From NCBI GenBank assembly GCA_045653035.1, contig JAZOLO010000009.1:5403-69402 (forward strand): a stretch of DNA of 64,000 nt, written 5' to 3'. This document shows positions 1 through 6,987 of this stretch, piece by piece. The notes below the pieces were generated by a model. It was given only the letters and a program-made list of their open reading frames with translations. It was not told where the DNA came from and did not search any database. The position numbers and the translations under genes were made by a program. The first letter of the stretch is position 1, and every line of letters begins with the position of its first letter. The stretch comes from RGIG6353 sp045653035. Its GTDB lineage: Bacteria > Bacillota > Clostridia > Oscillospirales > SIG627.

Positions 1-123
1 CTCGCCGATACGTACAAGCTCACTGCACGCGATGATAGAGCCGTTTTTATCAACAACACCGATTGTTCTGTCGATGGCGTCCTTCATCTGATGAACTATA
101 CTTTGGAAAAGTCTGTTTGACAT
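1..123 (-). CDS. PucR/CdaR-like regulator, N-terminal fragment (runs off the window)
   Basis: This is the first 41 codons of a minus-strand gene whose remainder lies beyond position 1. The start ATG at 123 has a good SD (GGAGG, 6 bases upstream) that overlaps the end of the preceding membrane-protein gene, so the two are probably co-transcribed. The visible protein begins MSNRLFQSIVHQMKDAIDRT and continues with a GVVDKNGSIIACSEL stretch. This resembles the sensory N terminus of Clostridial PucR/CdaR-type helix-turn-helix regulators, which read a small ligand before a C-terminal DNA-binding domain. Only the N terminus is present, so the assignment rests on similarity from memory. Confidence 0.55.
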   Translation of the reverse strand, partial: MSNRLFQSIVHQMKDAIDRTIGVVDKNGSIIACSELVRIGE

Positions 124-137
124 CTTTTTTTCCTCCG

Positions 138-914
138 TTACTTCAGCATTTTGATTGCATAAAATAATGCAAAAACAATAGTTTCAAGACCGATGATAAA
201 ATCAAATAGAACGTAAGAACCGATGGAGAACATTCCGAGTAATACGAAGATTACAAAAAGAATAAGTGCTACAAGCAAAGGAATGATACTTGCACCGGGG
301 GAAATAATTCTAATACCGCAGAAGGTGCCGTCCTTCTTACTTGACAAAACAAATATATAGAAGAACAGAACCGCAAAAGCAATTACAAGTATTCTTGTTA
401 CAATATCCTGTACTCTGTGGTCGATAGGAGAAATAAGGTTAAGCACATAAATTGCGAAAGCACCAAGTGCATTGAAAAGAGTCATTACAAAATAAGAGCC
501 GGGAAATGATATCGCAATAAAATAAAGCACCGATACGAGAACAACGAAAATAATCGAAGGAACGTATCCCTTGTAAATAAAGCTCGAAATGAGAGTTGAT
601 ATTACAAGAAGAGTTGCTGCTACAGAAAGAATAAATGACGATGAAAATACCTTTAAGGAGTCATCAACGCCCTCTCGTCTTTTCTTTATAAAAAAGAACA
701 GAGAAACAGCAAAAAGTACAAGTGGAAGAACAAAGAAATAAGGTGCAATCTTCATGTATGTTTCAAGATAATCAAGGAATGAACTAGAAAGAAGCTTGTC
801 CTTCATTGTAAGCAGGGCAAAAACTGCCAGCGACATAAGAACGAATACCGCTACCATTCTGTTTATGAGAGTATCGTTTCTCCTTGCTTTGTAAGAATAA
901 TTGTTTTTCGCCAT
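138..914 (-). CDS. Polytopic membrane protein of unknown function (258 aa)
   Basis: I do not recognise this protein. After a short basic N terminus (residues 1-18) it is almost entirely hydrophobic, with about seven or eight predicted membrane helices separated by short loops such as KKRREGVDD near residue 78 and SSKKDGTFCG near residue 192. It has no signal peptide cleavage motif and no recognisable catalytic motif. It lies between rsmE (19-bp gap) and a regulator gene whose SD overlaps its stop codon, so it is probably part of the rsmE transcript. A cytoplasmic-membrane location is inferred. Confidence 0.8.
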   Translation of the reverse strand: MAKNNYSYKARRNDTLINRMVAVFVLMSLAVFALLTMKDKLLSSSFLDYLETYMKIAPYFFVLPLVLFAVSLFFFIKKRREGVDDSLKVFSSSFILSVAATLLVISTLISSFIYKGYVPSIIFVVLVSVLYFIAISFPGSYFVMTLFNALGAFAIYVLNLISPIDHRVQDIVTRILVIAFAVLFFYIFVLSSKKDGTFCGIRIISPGASIIPLLVALILFVIFVLLGMFSIGSYVLFDFIIGLETIVFALFYAIKMLK

Positions 915-933
915 TTCTGTGTCTCCTCTTTAT

Positions 934-1680
934 TTATAGTCTTGTTTCATAGAGTATCATTGCGAGTACTGCCATTCCTGCAGTTTCGGTACGAAGGATG
1001 AGCTTCCCAAGAGAAACCGCGGGTATCCCTGCACCTTCAAAAATTTCCGCTTCAAATGGAGCAATACCTCCTTCAGGACCTATATAAAAGCCAATGCTTG
1101 AAAATTCTTTTTCTCTCATAAGGTCTTTGACCGTCTTTTCTTCTGCTGTTTCATAGCAGTAGAAGGACAGGTCAAGATTTGAAAGAATATCACAACAGTC
1201 CTTTATCGAAACAGGGGGGTGTACCTTTGGTATAATCCCCCTTCCGCATTGTTTGGCGGCTTCATGGGCAATTTTGTTCCATCTTTCAAGCTTTTTCATT
1301 TCGCTGTTCGTATCAAGCTTTACAATAGACCTCTCTGCTGTAACGGGATATACGTGATTTACTCCAAGCTCAACAGCCTTTTGAATAACTGTGTCCATCT
1401 TGTCGTTTTTGACAAGTGCCTGAAACAAATATATCTCTTTGTCCGATTCCTTGTCGCATTTTGAAGTTTGAAGAATTTTCAAAATAACGCTTGTTGAGCT
1501 TACCGACTCAATTACGCAGTAATAATCAAAACCTGCTGAATCGGTAACAGTCAACGCCTCTCCAACCCTCATACGAAGGGTTTTAGATATATGCAAAGCG
1601 TCGGAACCTGTGATTTCAATAGTATCGTCAACCTTAAGGCTTTGGCAATTTGCCTCAAAAGTCAGGAAAAATTTTGGCAT
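934..1680 (-). CDS. rsmE: 16S rRNA m3U1498 methyltransferase RsmE
   Basis: RsmE uses S-adenosylmethionine to methylate N3 of U1498 in 16S rRNA and is a SPOUT-fold (knotted) enzyme. At 248 aa it has the normal family length. The C-terminal knot signature is clear: YIGPEGGIAPFE near residue 199, then SLGKLILRTETAGM near residue 223, which binds the cofactor. The N-terminal PUA-like domain includes a HISKTLRMRVGEALTVTD segment typical of the family. It is preceded by a near-consensus promoter at 1744-1772 and heads a short minus-strand operon with the membrane protein and regulator downstream. The rsmE-prmA neighbourhood is common in Firmicutes. Confidence 0.95.
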   Translation of the reverse strand: MPKFFLTFEANCQSLKVDDTIEITGSDALHISKTLRMRVGEALTVTDSAGFDYYCVIESVSSTSVILKILQTSKCDKESDKEIYLFQALVKNDKMDTVIQKAVELGVNHVYPVTAERSIVKLDTNSEMKKLERWNKIAHEAAKQCGRGIIPKVHPPVSIKDCCDILSNLDLSFYCYETAEEKTVKDLMREKEFSSIGFYIGPEGGIAPFEAEIFEGAGIPAVSLGKLILRTETAGMAVLAMILYETRL

Positions 1681-1743
1681 AATAGTAACCTTTCAGCAAA
1701 GTGGGTAAAGGTTTTTACTTTTAATTTGTATATATTCAACAAC

Positions 1744-1772
1744 ATTATACTATATAATAGTCGATTTGTCAA
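1744..1772 (-). promoter_or_regulatory. Sigma-A promoter for rsmE
   Basis: Reading the minus strand, TTGACA (1767-1772) and TATAAT (1744-1749) are separated by exactly 17 bp. Both hexamers match the consensus fully, and the site lies about 65 bp upstream of the rsmE start in an otherwise empty AT-rich gap. Confidence 0.85.
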
Positions 1773-1837
1773 AGAATTTTTGCGTATTTTGGTGATTTTT
1801 TAGACTTTTGTTGCTATTTTGCCCTAAATACAGGTAA

Positions 1838-2821
1838 TTACTTTGTAAAAACTATTGCACTCCAGTTGTCAAGAGTGTAGGTTTTGACGGTTTTGAAGCC
1901 TGCTTTTTCAACGGCAACACGAACCTCGTCCTCTCTTTCACTGATTATACCTGATGAAATGAGATATCCGCCCACTTTAAGCTTTTCATAGAACATATCT
2001 GCCATCATAATTATAATTCCTGCTACAATATTTGCACATATAACGTCGTAGTCTTTGCCTATTTTATCGTATAGCTCTTTACTACCAAGCACGTCACCGT
2101 CGAATACCTGTACTCTGTTCTCACCGAAGCTGTTTTGCTCCATGTTTTCTTTTGCAATTCTTGCTGCAACTTCGTCTATATCTACCGCAACAGCATATTT
2201 GGCACCAAGCTTTAATGCAGCTATAGTGAGAATACCGCTTCCGCAGCCCATGTCAAGCACGTGCTCACCGCCGTGAATTATATCCTCAAGCTGTTCCATA
2301 CAAAGCTTTGTTGTAGCATGTGAGCCTGTTCCGAAAGAGGAGGATGGGTCGATTTCGATAACCTCGCGTGCATTTTTCATATCATGAGGTAGTTCTTCCC
2401 ACGTGGGCTTTACAACAAGCTTATTGCCCACAGGAAATGGCTTGAAATACTGACGCCAGTTATTTTCCCAGTCCTCATCCTTAACCTCGTCTCTTTCAAG
2501 GATGAGTGTTTTATAGCCATCGTTTTCATTTTTTAGCGTTTTAAGAGAGGAAAGCACGTTTGCGTATAAAGCTTCGCCTTCCTCGTCGGTGGAAAAGTAC
2601 GCATATATTACAGGGGATTTTTCCTCATCTGAAAGAAGCTCATCGTCTATGTAGTCATAAAATATTTCACCTCCTGCAAGTGTCTCCTTTAAATCAGAAA
2701 GATCCTCAACAGTAAAGGTATCAACCCCGGATATAATGAGAAGGTTTGAGATTTCCTCAACAAAAAAGGGAGAAGGAAGCGTATTGTCGGATGTTGTGAT
2801 TTTAAGTCTAGTCCAGATCAT
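1838..2821 (-). CDS. prmA: Ribosomal protein L11 methyltransferase PrmA
   Basis: PrmA trimethylates lysines and the N terminus of ribosomal protein L11 using S-adenosylmethionine. The product is about 327 aa. The ATG at 2821 (MIWTRLKI) is preferred over an upstream in-frame TTG because the SD AAGGAG falls between them. The N-terminal L11-recognition domain is followed by the family motifs DPSSSFGTGSHATT (substrate/cofactor loop), VLDMGCGSGILTIAALKLG (SAM-binding motif I) and DVICANIVAG (an NIVA-type catalytic-pocket motif). A 13-bp hairpin lies just upstream, between this gene and the P-loop gene. Confidence 0.95.
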   Translation of the reverse strand: MIWTRLKITTSDNTLPSPFFVEEISNLLIISGVDTFTVEDLSDLKETLAGGEIFYDYIDDELLSDEEKSPVIYAYFSTDEEGEALYANVLSSLKTLKNENDGYKTLILERDEVKDEDWENNWRQYFKPFPVGNKLVVKPTWEELPHDMKNAREVIEIDPSSSFGTGSHATTKLCMEQLEDIIHGGEHVLDMGCGSGILTIAALKLGAKYAVAVDIDEVAARIAKENMEQNSFGENRVQVFDGDVLGSKELYDKIGKDYDVICANIVAGIIIMMADMFYEKLKVGGYLISSGIISEREDEVRVAVEKAGFKTVKTYTLDNWSAIVFTK

Positions 2822-2840
2822 GATATCTCCTTGATACAAA

Positions 2841-2873
2841 TTAACAGGAATGCTGAAAAAGCATTCCTGTTAA
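2841..2873 (-). terminator. Perfect 13-bp hairpin between the P-loop gene and prmA
   Basis: A perfect inverted repeat (2841-2853 with 2861-2873, 7-nt loop) follows the P-loop gene on the minus strand. The U-tract is weak (TTAATTTG) and the prmA SD follows within 20 bases. It could be a partial terminator, an attenuator or a processing site rather than a strong terminator. Confidence 0.55.
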
Positions 2874-2894
2874 AGTTATGTTTTAAATAGTAAA

Positions 2895-3305
2895 TTAAAG
2901 AATGTACTTATTAAGCTCCTGAGGGAAATCACTGATATCAATAGAAGCGGTAGTGACGAGATTTATTTCTCTTTGTGTTGCTACCTTATCAAGGGCGTTT
3001 ATAAGCTTCACAAACTGCTCTTTGTTATTACCGCAAATCTTGAGCGAAGAGTCAATAAATATGTCCTTTATATCGTAGTTAGCGGAAATAATACCGCAAA
3101 CCATTCCGTAAAGCTCATCAGCATTTGAGATGCCGAAAGCGTCTGTATCTACAAGTCGTACCTGGTGGCGTACGTCAAATATGAGCTTGTTGCCTTTCTC
3201 AATGCAAACTACGTTACCGGGAGAGGTTTCAACAGCCTTATTTGCCAGTTCAATAAGATGTTTTGTTTTGCCACTGCCTTTGAGACCGATGATGATTCTA
3301 ACCAT
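2895..3305 (-). CDS. Small P-loop ATP-binding protein (136 aa), conserved hypothetical
   Basis: The start of this protein carries a Walker A motif, GLKGSGKT (residues 7-14), within MVRIIIGLKGSGKTKHLIEL. A hydrophobic strand ending in Asp, IKDIFIDSS, near residue 83 may be Walker B. The rest resembles a minimal RecA/AAA-like nucleotide-binding core with no partner domain. Small Clostridial proteins of this kind exist without known function, and I cannot name a role. It has its own good promoter (3357-3385) and is cytoplasmic by composition. It marks the chromosomal side of the recombinase island. Confidence 0.75.
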   Translation of the reverse strand: MVRIIIGLKGSGKTKHLIELANKAVETSPGNVVCIEKGNKLIFDVRHQVRLVDTDAFGISNADELYGMVCGIISANYDIKDIFIDSSLKICGNNKEQFVKLINALDKVATQREINLVTTASIDISDFPQELNKYIL

Positions 3306-3356
3306 AAAAAATCCTTCCTTTCGTGGATGAAATTGAAGATCCTATCTTCTGTAATT

Positions 3357-3385
3357 ATTGTATAACAAAAGTCTTGAAAAATCAA
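3357..3385 (-). promoter_or_regulatory. Promoter for the P-loop gene
   Basis: On the minus strand, TTGATT (3380-3385) and TACAAT (3357-3362) are separated by 17 bp, about 50 bp upstream of the start codon. It lies between the P-loop gene and the stop of the serine recombinase, so the island boundary on this side is probably upstream of 3385. Confidence 0.65.
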
Positions 3386-3416
3386 TAGCTTTTTAACAAT
3401 TTAACAAAAAATATAG

Positions 3417-4757
3417 CTAAAAATGATAATAAATATTTATTTTTCCCGATGATATAACTATTCTTTCCACGACACTTCTTACAATAGCTCTTTTTTCACG
3501 CATTCCAAGAGTGTCCCACAAGTCGGAAACGCCTGTTATTTTCTCTTTATAATCCTCTCGTCTAGAGTTCTTTTTTTCTTTTTCAAGTAATATTTTCTCC
3601 TCATCTTTTGCCTTTTCAAGCTTTTTCTTTGTATCTTCTATTACCTTTATCAAAGCATCGTCTCCTTCAGACCATAGGTCGTAAAGCTTTACGAGCTTTT
3701 TTTCAAGGCGGTCAGCTTTAGAAGTTCTGTCTTTTTGAATTTCCTTTTTGCTTGTTTCTCCTTCCAGCGACATCGAAAAAATATCGCGAAGAACAGCGTC
3801 CTCTACCTCGTCAGCCCAAATTTTTTCAGCCTTGCACAATGGGTCGTGAACAAGATAAGGCTTTGATGTTTGCTGAGAATAGCAAACAAGCTTATACCCC
3901 TTATTGCCCCATTTCTGATATCTCATTCTTGCACCGCATTCACCGCAGTATATAAGCCCTGCAAGAAGGTGAGGGGAGGAGTCGGATATCCCCCTCTTTC
4001 TTTTTTCAAATTCCACCATAGCACGCTCAAAGGTTTCTCTTGAAACAATGGGCTCATGCCCTCCCTCATATTCCTCTCCCTTGTATTGTATAACTCCGAT
4101 ATTCGTTTTTCTTTTGAGTATCTGTACTACAAGCTTTTCATATTTAAGACCCAACTCAAGGGCAATAGAGTTTGGAGAGTAGCCCGAAAGAAACATATCG
4201 TATATACGCCTTACTGTATCAGCGTCCTCGTTTGGTACAAGTATTCCCTTTACAGGGTCGTAGTCGTAACCAAAGGGAATTTTACCGCCACCCATCCATA
4301 GACCGCCCTTTACTCTTTCTCTCATACCCATTCGGGTCCTTATCTTTATGTTTTCACGTTCAAGCTGTGCAAAAGCGGAGATAATACCAAGCATAGCCCG
4401 TCCGATTGGCGTTGACGTATCCATGTTTTCCGTAAGCGATACAAAATCCACACTGTTCTTATTGAGTACGTCCTCAATAAGATACAGAGTATCCTTTTGA
4501 CTTCTTGACAGTCTGTCAAGCTTATACACCGCAACGTGAGAGATTTTCCCGTCTTCAATATCTCTTATCAAAGCAGTGAGTGCGGGACGGTCAATATTGC
4601 TTCCGCTGTAACCGGGGTCAACGTAAAATTCAAAGGATGAAAATCCCTTTGATATACACCAGCCCTCAAGCATCTTTTTTTGAGCTTCAATAGAGTAGCC
4701 TTCCTCTGCCTGCCCCTCGGTGGACACCCTCACGTAAAGAGCCACCTTTTTATTCAT
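3417..4757 (-). CDS. Large serine recombinase / site-specific integrase
   Basis: This is a serine recombinase of about 446 aa, the class that integrates or excises phages and mobile elements through a covalent phosphoserine intermediate. The resolvase-type catalytic domain opens with ALYVRVSTEGQ, placing the nucleophile at Ser12. It also has the conserved YKLDRLSRS and AQLERE motifs. A recombinase domain follows, then a zinc ribbon (CGECGARM with a later C...C pair) and a coiled-coil Lys/Glu-rich segment at the C-terminal end, as in large serine integrases. ATG 4757 is chosen because the SD (GAGGTG) ends 6 bases upstream; an in-frame GTG at 4766 lies within that SD. No truncation is visible. 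It is divergent from the small ORF at 4851. Confidence 0.93.
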   Translation of the reverse strand: MNKKVALYVRVSTEGQAEEGYSIEAQKKMLEGWCISKGFSSFEFYVDPGYSGSNIDRPALTALIRDIEDGKISHVAVYKLDRLSRSQKDTLYLIEDVLNKNSVDFVSLTENMDTSTPIGRAMLGIISAFAQLERENIKIRTRMGMRERVKGGLWMGGGKIPFGYDYDPVKGILVPNEDADTVRRIYDMFLSGYSPNSIALELGLKYEKLVVQILKRKTNIGVIQYKGEEYEGGHEPIVSRETFERAMVEFEKRKRGISDSSPHLLAGLIYCGECGARMRYQKWGNKGYKLVCYSQQTSKPYLVHDPLCKAEKIWADEVEDAVLRDIFSMSLEGETSKKEIQKDRTSKADRLEKKLVKLYDLWSEGDDALIKVIEDTKKKLEKAKDEEKILLEKEKKNSRREDYKEKITGVSDLWDTLGMREKRAIVRSVVERIVISSGKINIYYHF

Positions 4758-4850
4758 AGAAATCACCTCGGTTTAACTTTACCTCATTCTACTTATCAAA
4801 AAATGTATAAAACGGTAGTAAAAGGCAAAAAATTACGTGAGGTGAAAATA

Positions 4851-4958
4851 ATGAAGATAGAAAGATATATAAACGGTCAAAAAGCCACTAAAGAAGAGGT
4901 TTCAAAAAAGAAGATAAAGATAAAAAATTACGTTCAGCTTGTTAAAAACTTCAAATAA
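4851..4958 (+). CDS. 35-codon basic protein, divergent from the recombinase
   Basis: This short plus-strand ORF has a clear SD (GAGGTG, 6 bases before ATG 4851). It encodes a Lys-rich peptide beginning MKIERYINGQKATKEEVSKK and ending VQLVKNFK. The last 25 bp overlap the 3' end of the terminase gene on the other strand. Its N terminus resembles short hypothetical proteins seen near mobile elements in Clostridia. Its size, charge and position next to a serine integrase would fit a DNA-binding accessory or recombination-directionality factor, but nothing in the sequence proves this. Confidence 0.5.
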   Translation: MKIERYINGQKATKEEVSKKKIKIKNYVQLVKNFK

Positions 4959-6295
4959 TTTGTACGCTTAGCTTCTCTGAAATCCTCATACGGATCGAAA
5001 TATTCACTTTTCTTTACAGGCACGTCCCCCGGCATAAAGCCTAGTGACATTACTCCGTATCTTAATGCGTCTGGAGCGTGAGTCAGCTCATGAGGCTCGC
5101 CCGATACGTCCTCGGGAACTCTTTCATCAAATGTGAGCCTCGGAAGCGTTCTGATAATGTTAAGACAATTTTCAAATATAACGAGCTTAGGTATTCCTTC
5201 TTCATCGCATCTTAAAAGCTCTCTTATCATTCTCCAGCCTGCAATTCGTGAATTGTTTGCCGCAAGAACTCCTGAAAGTCCGTTTGACGAAAGAATATCA
5301 AAACCTGTTTTACCGCTGTCCTGCCGTCTGCCTCCAAGGTCGGGACTGGCAACTGTCCAGCGTATTTTTTCTTTGCCTGTCATAGAAGAAATTTCACGTG
5401 CCGCATCACTCAGTATTAAATTGGAGCGGTAAAGCTCGCGGTATACGTATATTCTTTTTCTGTCGGGAGGATATGCAAACCATAATGAGGCTGTCATATC
5501 AAGACCGTAGTCAAAAGCGATAAACCTATTCCAATCCTCTGGAATTTCAAAAGGACGGCACACGTTCTTTTCTCTTGAGAATTCGGGGAAATACTGTCCC
5601 TCAAAGACATCCCAGTCACCGTATAGCATAGCCTTTCGTCTGATGGGGGGCAATGCCTCAAGAGTCCTTACGTATTCGGGGTTCTTTGATATTATGTAAT
5701 CGTTGTCGTATACGGTAGACGGTACAAAGGTATAATCCTCGGCCCTTTCTCCGCTTATGTACTTTTTGTCTATAAAAAGCCTTTTTACCCATTCGTGTCC
5801 TACGCCCCCTGGGTTACAGGTAAAATACATTCTGGGGGTAAAATTCTGAACGTTTCCCGAAAGTCTGTTCGACTCGGTGAGTGCAACGTACTGCATGTAG
5901 GTAAACTGTGTTGCCTCCTCCATTCCTATTACTTCATACGCCTGTCCCTGATACTGAAGAATATCCGACTCACTCTGACAGTAACCAAGCTTTATTCTGC
6001 TTGAATTTTTGAATATAAATTCTTTTGTTGACTCTTTGTAGGTCGCAATTTTATTGAGGGCCTTTTGTAGGGGGATTATATGGTTTTCGCGAAGCTCGGG
6101 AAAGGTCCGCCTTAAAAGAAGAATTTGTATACCTCTGTGAGACAGTGCAAGCAGAATAAACTTTGTTCTCATAGCCCAGCTTTTTCCTCCGCCTCTCGCA
6201 CCGCCGTAGGCTATACGTGTAGTATTTGCGCGGAAAAATTCCTCTTGTTTGGGGTAGGGCTTAATACCTGCTAAATAGCGCTCAACCCTCGTCAT
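4934..6295 (-). CDS. Phage-type terminase large subunit
   Basis: This is an apparently complete TerL-like packaging motor of 453 aa. The ATPase part has Walker A (GGARGGGKS, residues 31-39), a Walker B-like YEVIGMEEAT (residues 120-129) and a coupling motif YFTCNPGG (157-164). The RNase H-like nuclease part has its acidic positions in FDYGLD (Asp262), SPDLGG (Asp319) and HAPDALRYG (Asp409). Start ATG 6295 (MTRVERYLAG) lies one base after the TerS stop, suggesting translational coupling; a longer upstream reading would run back into TerS. TerL normally docks on a portal, yet no portal, protease or capsid gene is present here. Confidence 0.92.
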   Translation of the reverse strand: MTRVERYLAGIKPYPKQEEFFRANTTRIAYGGARGGGKSWAMRTKFILLALSHRGIQILLLRRTFPELRENHIIPLQKALNKIATYKESTKEFIFKNSSRIKLGYCQSESDILQYQGQAYEVIGMEEATQFTYMQYVALTESNRLSGNVQNFTPRMYFTCNPGGVGHEWVKRLFIDKKYISGERAEDYTFVPSTVYDNDYIISKNPEYVRTLEALPPIRRKAMLYGDWDVFEGQYFPEFSREKNVCRPFEIPEDWNRFIAFDYGLDMTASLWFAYPPDRKRIYVYRELYRSNLILSDAAREISSMTGKEKIRWTVASPDLGGRRQDSGKTGFDILSSNGLSGVLAANNSRIAGWRMIRELLRCDEEGIPKLVIFENCLNIIRTLPRLTFDERVPEDVSGEPHELTHAPDALRYGVMSLGFMPGDVPVKKSEYFDPYEDFREAKRTNYLKFLTS

Positions 6296-6296
6296 G

Positions 6297-6716
6297 CTAC
6301 ACCGTCCATTTCTCAAAAGCCTCTGGCAGAGTATAGTCCCCGTCGTCTGCTTCTGCACCTGCAGCATCATTCCATCTGTCGAAATTCACTGCAAGAAATA
6401 GCTTAACGCCCGAAAAAGCCTCTTTTGAAAAGAGCCTTTCCTCTGCATACTCTTCGATTCTCATAACAGACATTTTAAGGAATCTATTTATTTCTGGGTC
6501 TTCAAACTTGAAAAGCTCCTCACGGCTTTCCACACCCACCGCAAGGGCAAGTCCAGTCACTGTGTAGGGCAGTAAAACCTTTTTAATAATTTCTCCTTTT
6601 TCATCAGTCAATAGATTTCCGTTTTTGTCCTGAACAGGTGCAAGACGTGAGCGGAAATACTCCTCTACACGCTTTTTTACTTCATTAAAATTTTTTGGTG
6701 CTTTTTTATAATTCAT
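6297..6716 (-). CDS. Terminase small subunit-like protein
   Basis: This protein of about 139 aa lies directly upstream of, and probably coupled to, the terminase large subunit. It has the layout of TerS proteins that bind packaging sites: a helical N terminus (NFNEVKKRVEEYFRSRLAP), a helix-turn-helix-like TVTGLALAVGVESREEL near residues 53-67, and a helical acidic C terminus. ATG 6716 is favoured over upstream starts because the SD AAGGAG is well placed. A promoter with an internal dyad lies at 6738-6766. The identification rests mainly on the TerL neighbour and the HTH-like segment. Confidence 0.75.
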   Translation of the reverse strand: MNYKKAPKNFNEVKKRVEEYFRSRLAPVQDKNGNLLTDEKGEIIKKVLLPYTVTGLALAVGVESREELFKFEDPEINRFLKMSVMRIEEYAEERLFSKEAFSGVKLFLAVNFDRWNDAAGAEADDGDYTLPEAFEKWTV

Positions 6717-6737
6717 TTCACCACTCCTTTCAATACC

Positions 6738-6766
6738 ATTATATACTGACATGGACTGCCATACAA
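6738..6766 (-). promoter_or_regulatory. Putative TerS-TerL promoter with an operator-like dyad
   Basis: On the minus strand a perfect -10, TATAAT (6738-6743), lies 17 bp from a weak -35, TTGTAT (6761-6766). The spacer contains the dyad ATGG-ACTG-CCAT (6751-6762), and TGACA repeats start at 6747, 6767 and 6778. This arrangement suggests repression by an element- or host-encoded regulator. Confidence 0.45.
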
Positions 6767-6791
6767 TGACATATATATGACAACTTTTAGT

Positions 6792-6895
6792 GTTTGTCTT
6801 TGGCAAACGTGATATTTGTACTAACATACAAGTGATATTGCTTCGCAGTGATATTTTCACTTTGTGCAAGTGATATTTTCAAACTTCGTTTGAAA
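6792..6895. repeat. Array of small hairpins separated by GTGATATT
   Basis: Four copies of GTGATATT start at 6809, 6832, 6848 and 6870. Between and around them are short, different palindromes: GTTTG/CAAAC, TTGTA/TACAA, TGC/GCA, CAC/GTG, and finally TTTCAAAC-ttc-GTTTGAAA (6877-6895). The spacer is conserved while the hairpin sequence varies, the reverse of a CRISPR array. It lies at the outer edge of the recombinase-terminase island. Confidence 0.7.
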
Positions 6896-6936
6896 GTTTC
6901 GGAAAATTTTACTAGAGCAAAGTTAAATTTAATTGT

Positions 6937-6975
6937 AAAAATCCCCTTGAAGCAAAGTGCTTCAAGGGGATTTTT
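6937..6975 (-). terminator. Terminator of pgi
   Basis: An 18-bp perfect stem (6937-6954 with 6958-6975, 3-nt loop) with terminal A and T runs follows the pgi stop codon on the minus strand. The T runs on both strands mean it could also act on transcripts from the other side. Confidence 0.9.
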
Positions 6976-6987
6976 GGTTCAAATATT

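Noticed and set aside
2819..2839. TTG start six codons upstream for PrmA
   Set aside because: The AAGGAG SD lies between the TTG and the ATG, so the TTG would be untranslated leader.
4172..4558. ORFs opposite to or in other frames of the serine recombinase
   Set aside because: No SD, no domain and full overlap with the recombinase coding frame.
6792..6895. CRISPR array
   Set aside because: Repeat unit is only 8 nt, spacers are themselves palindromic and unequal, and there are no cas genes in the window.
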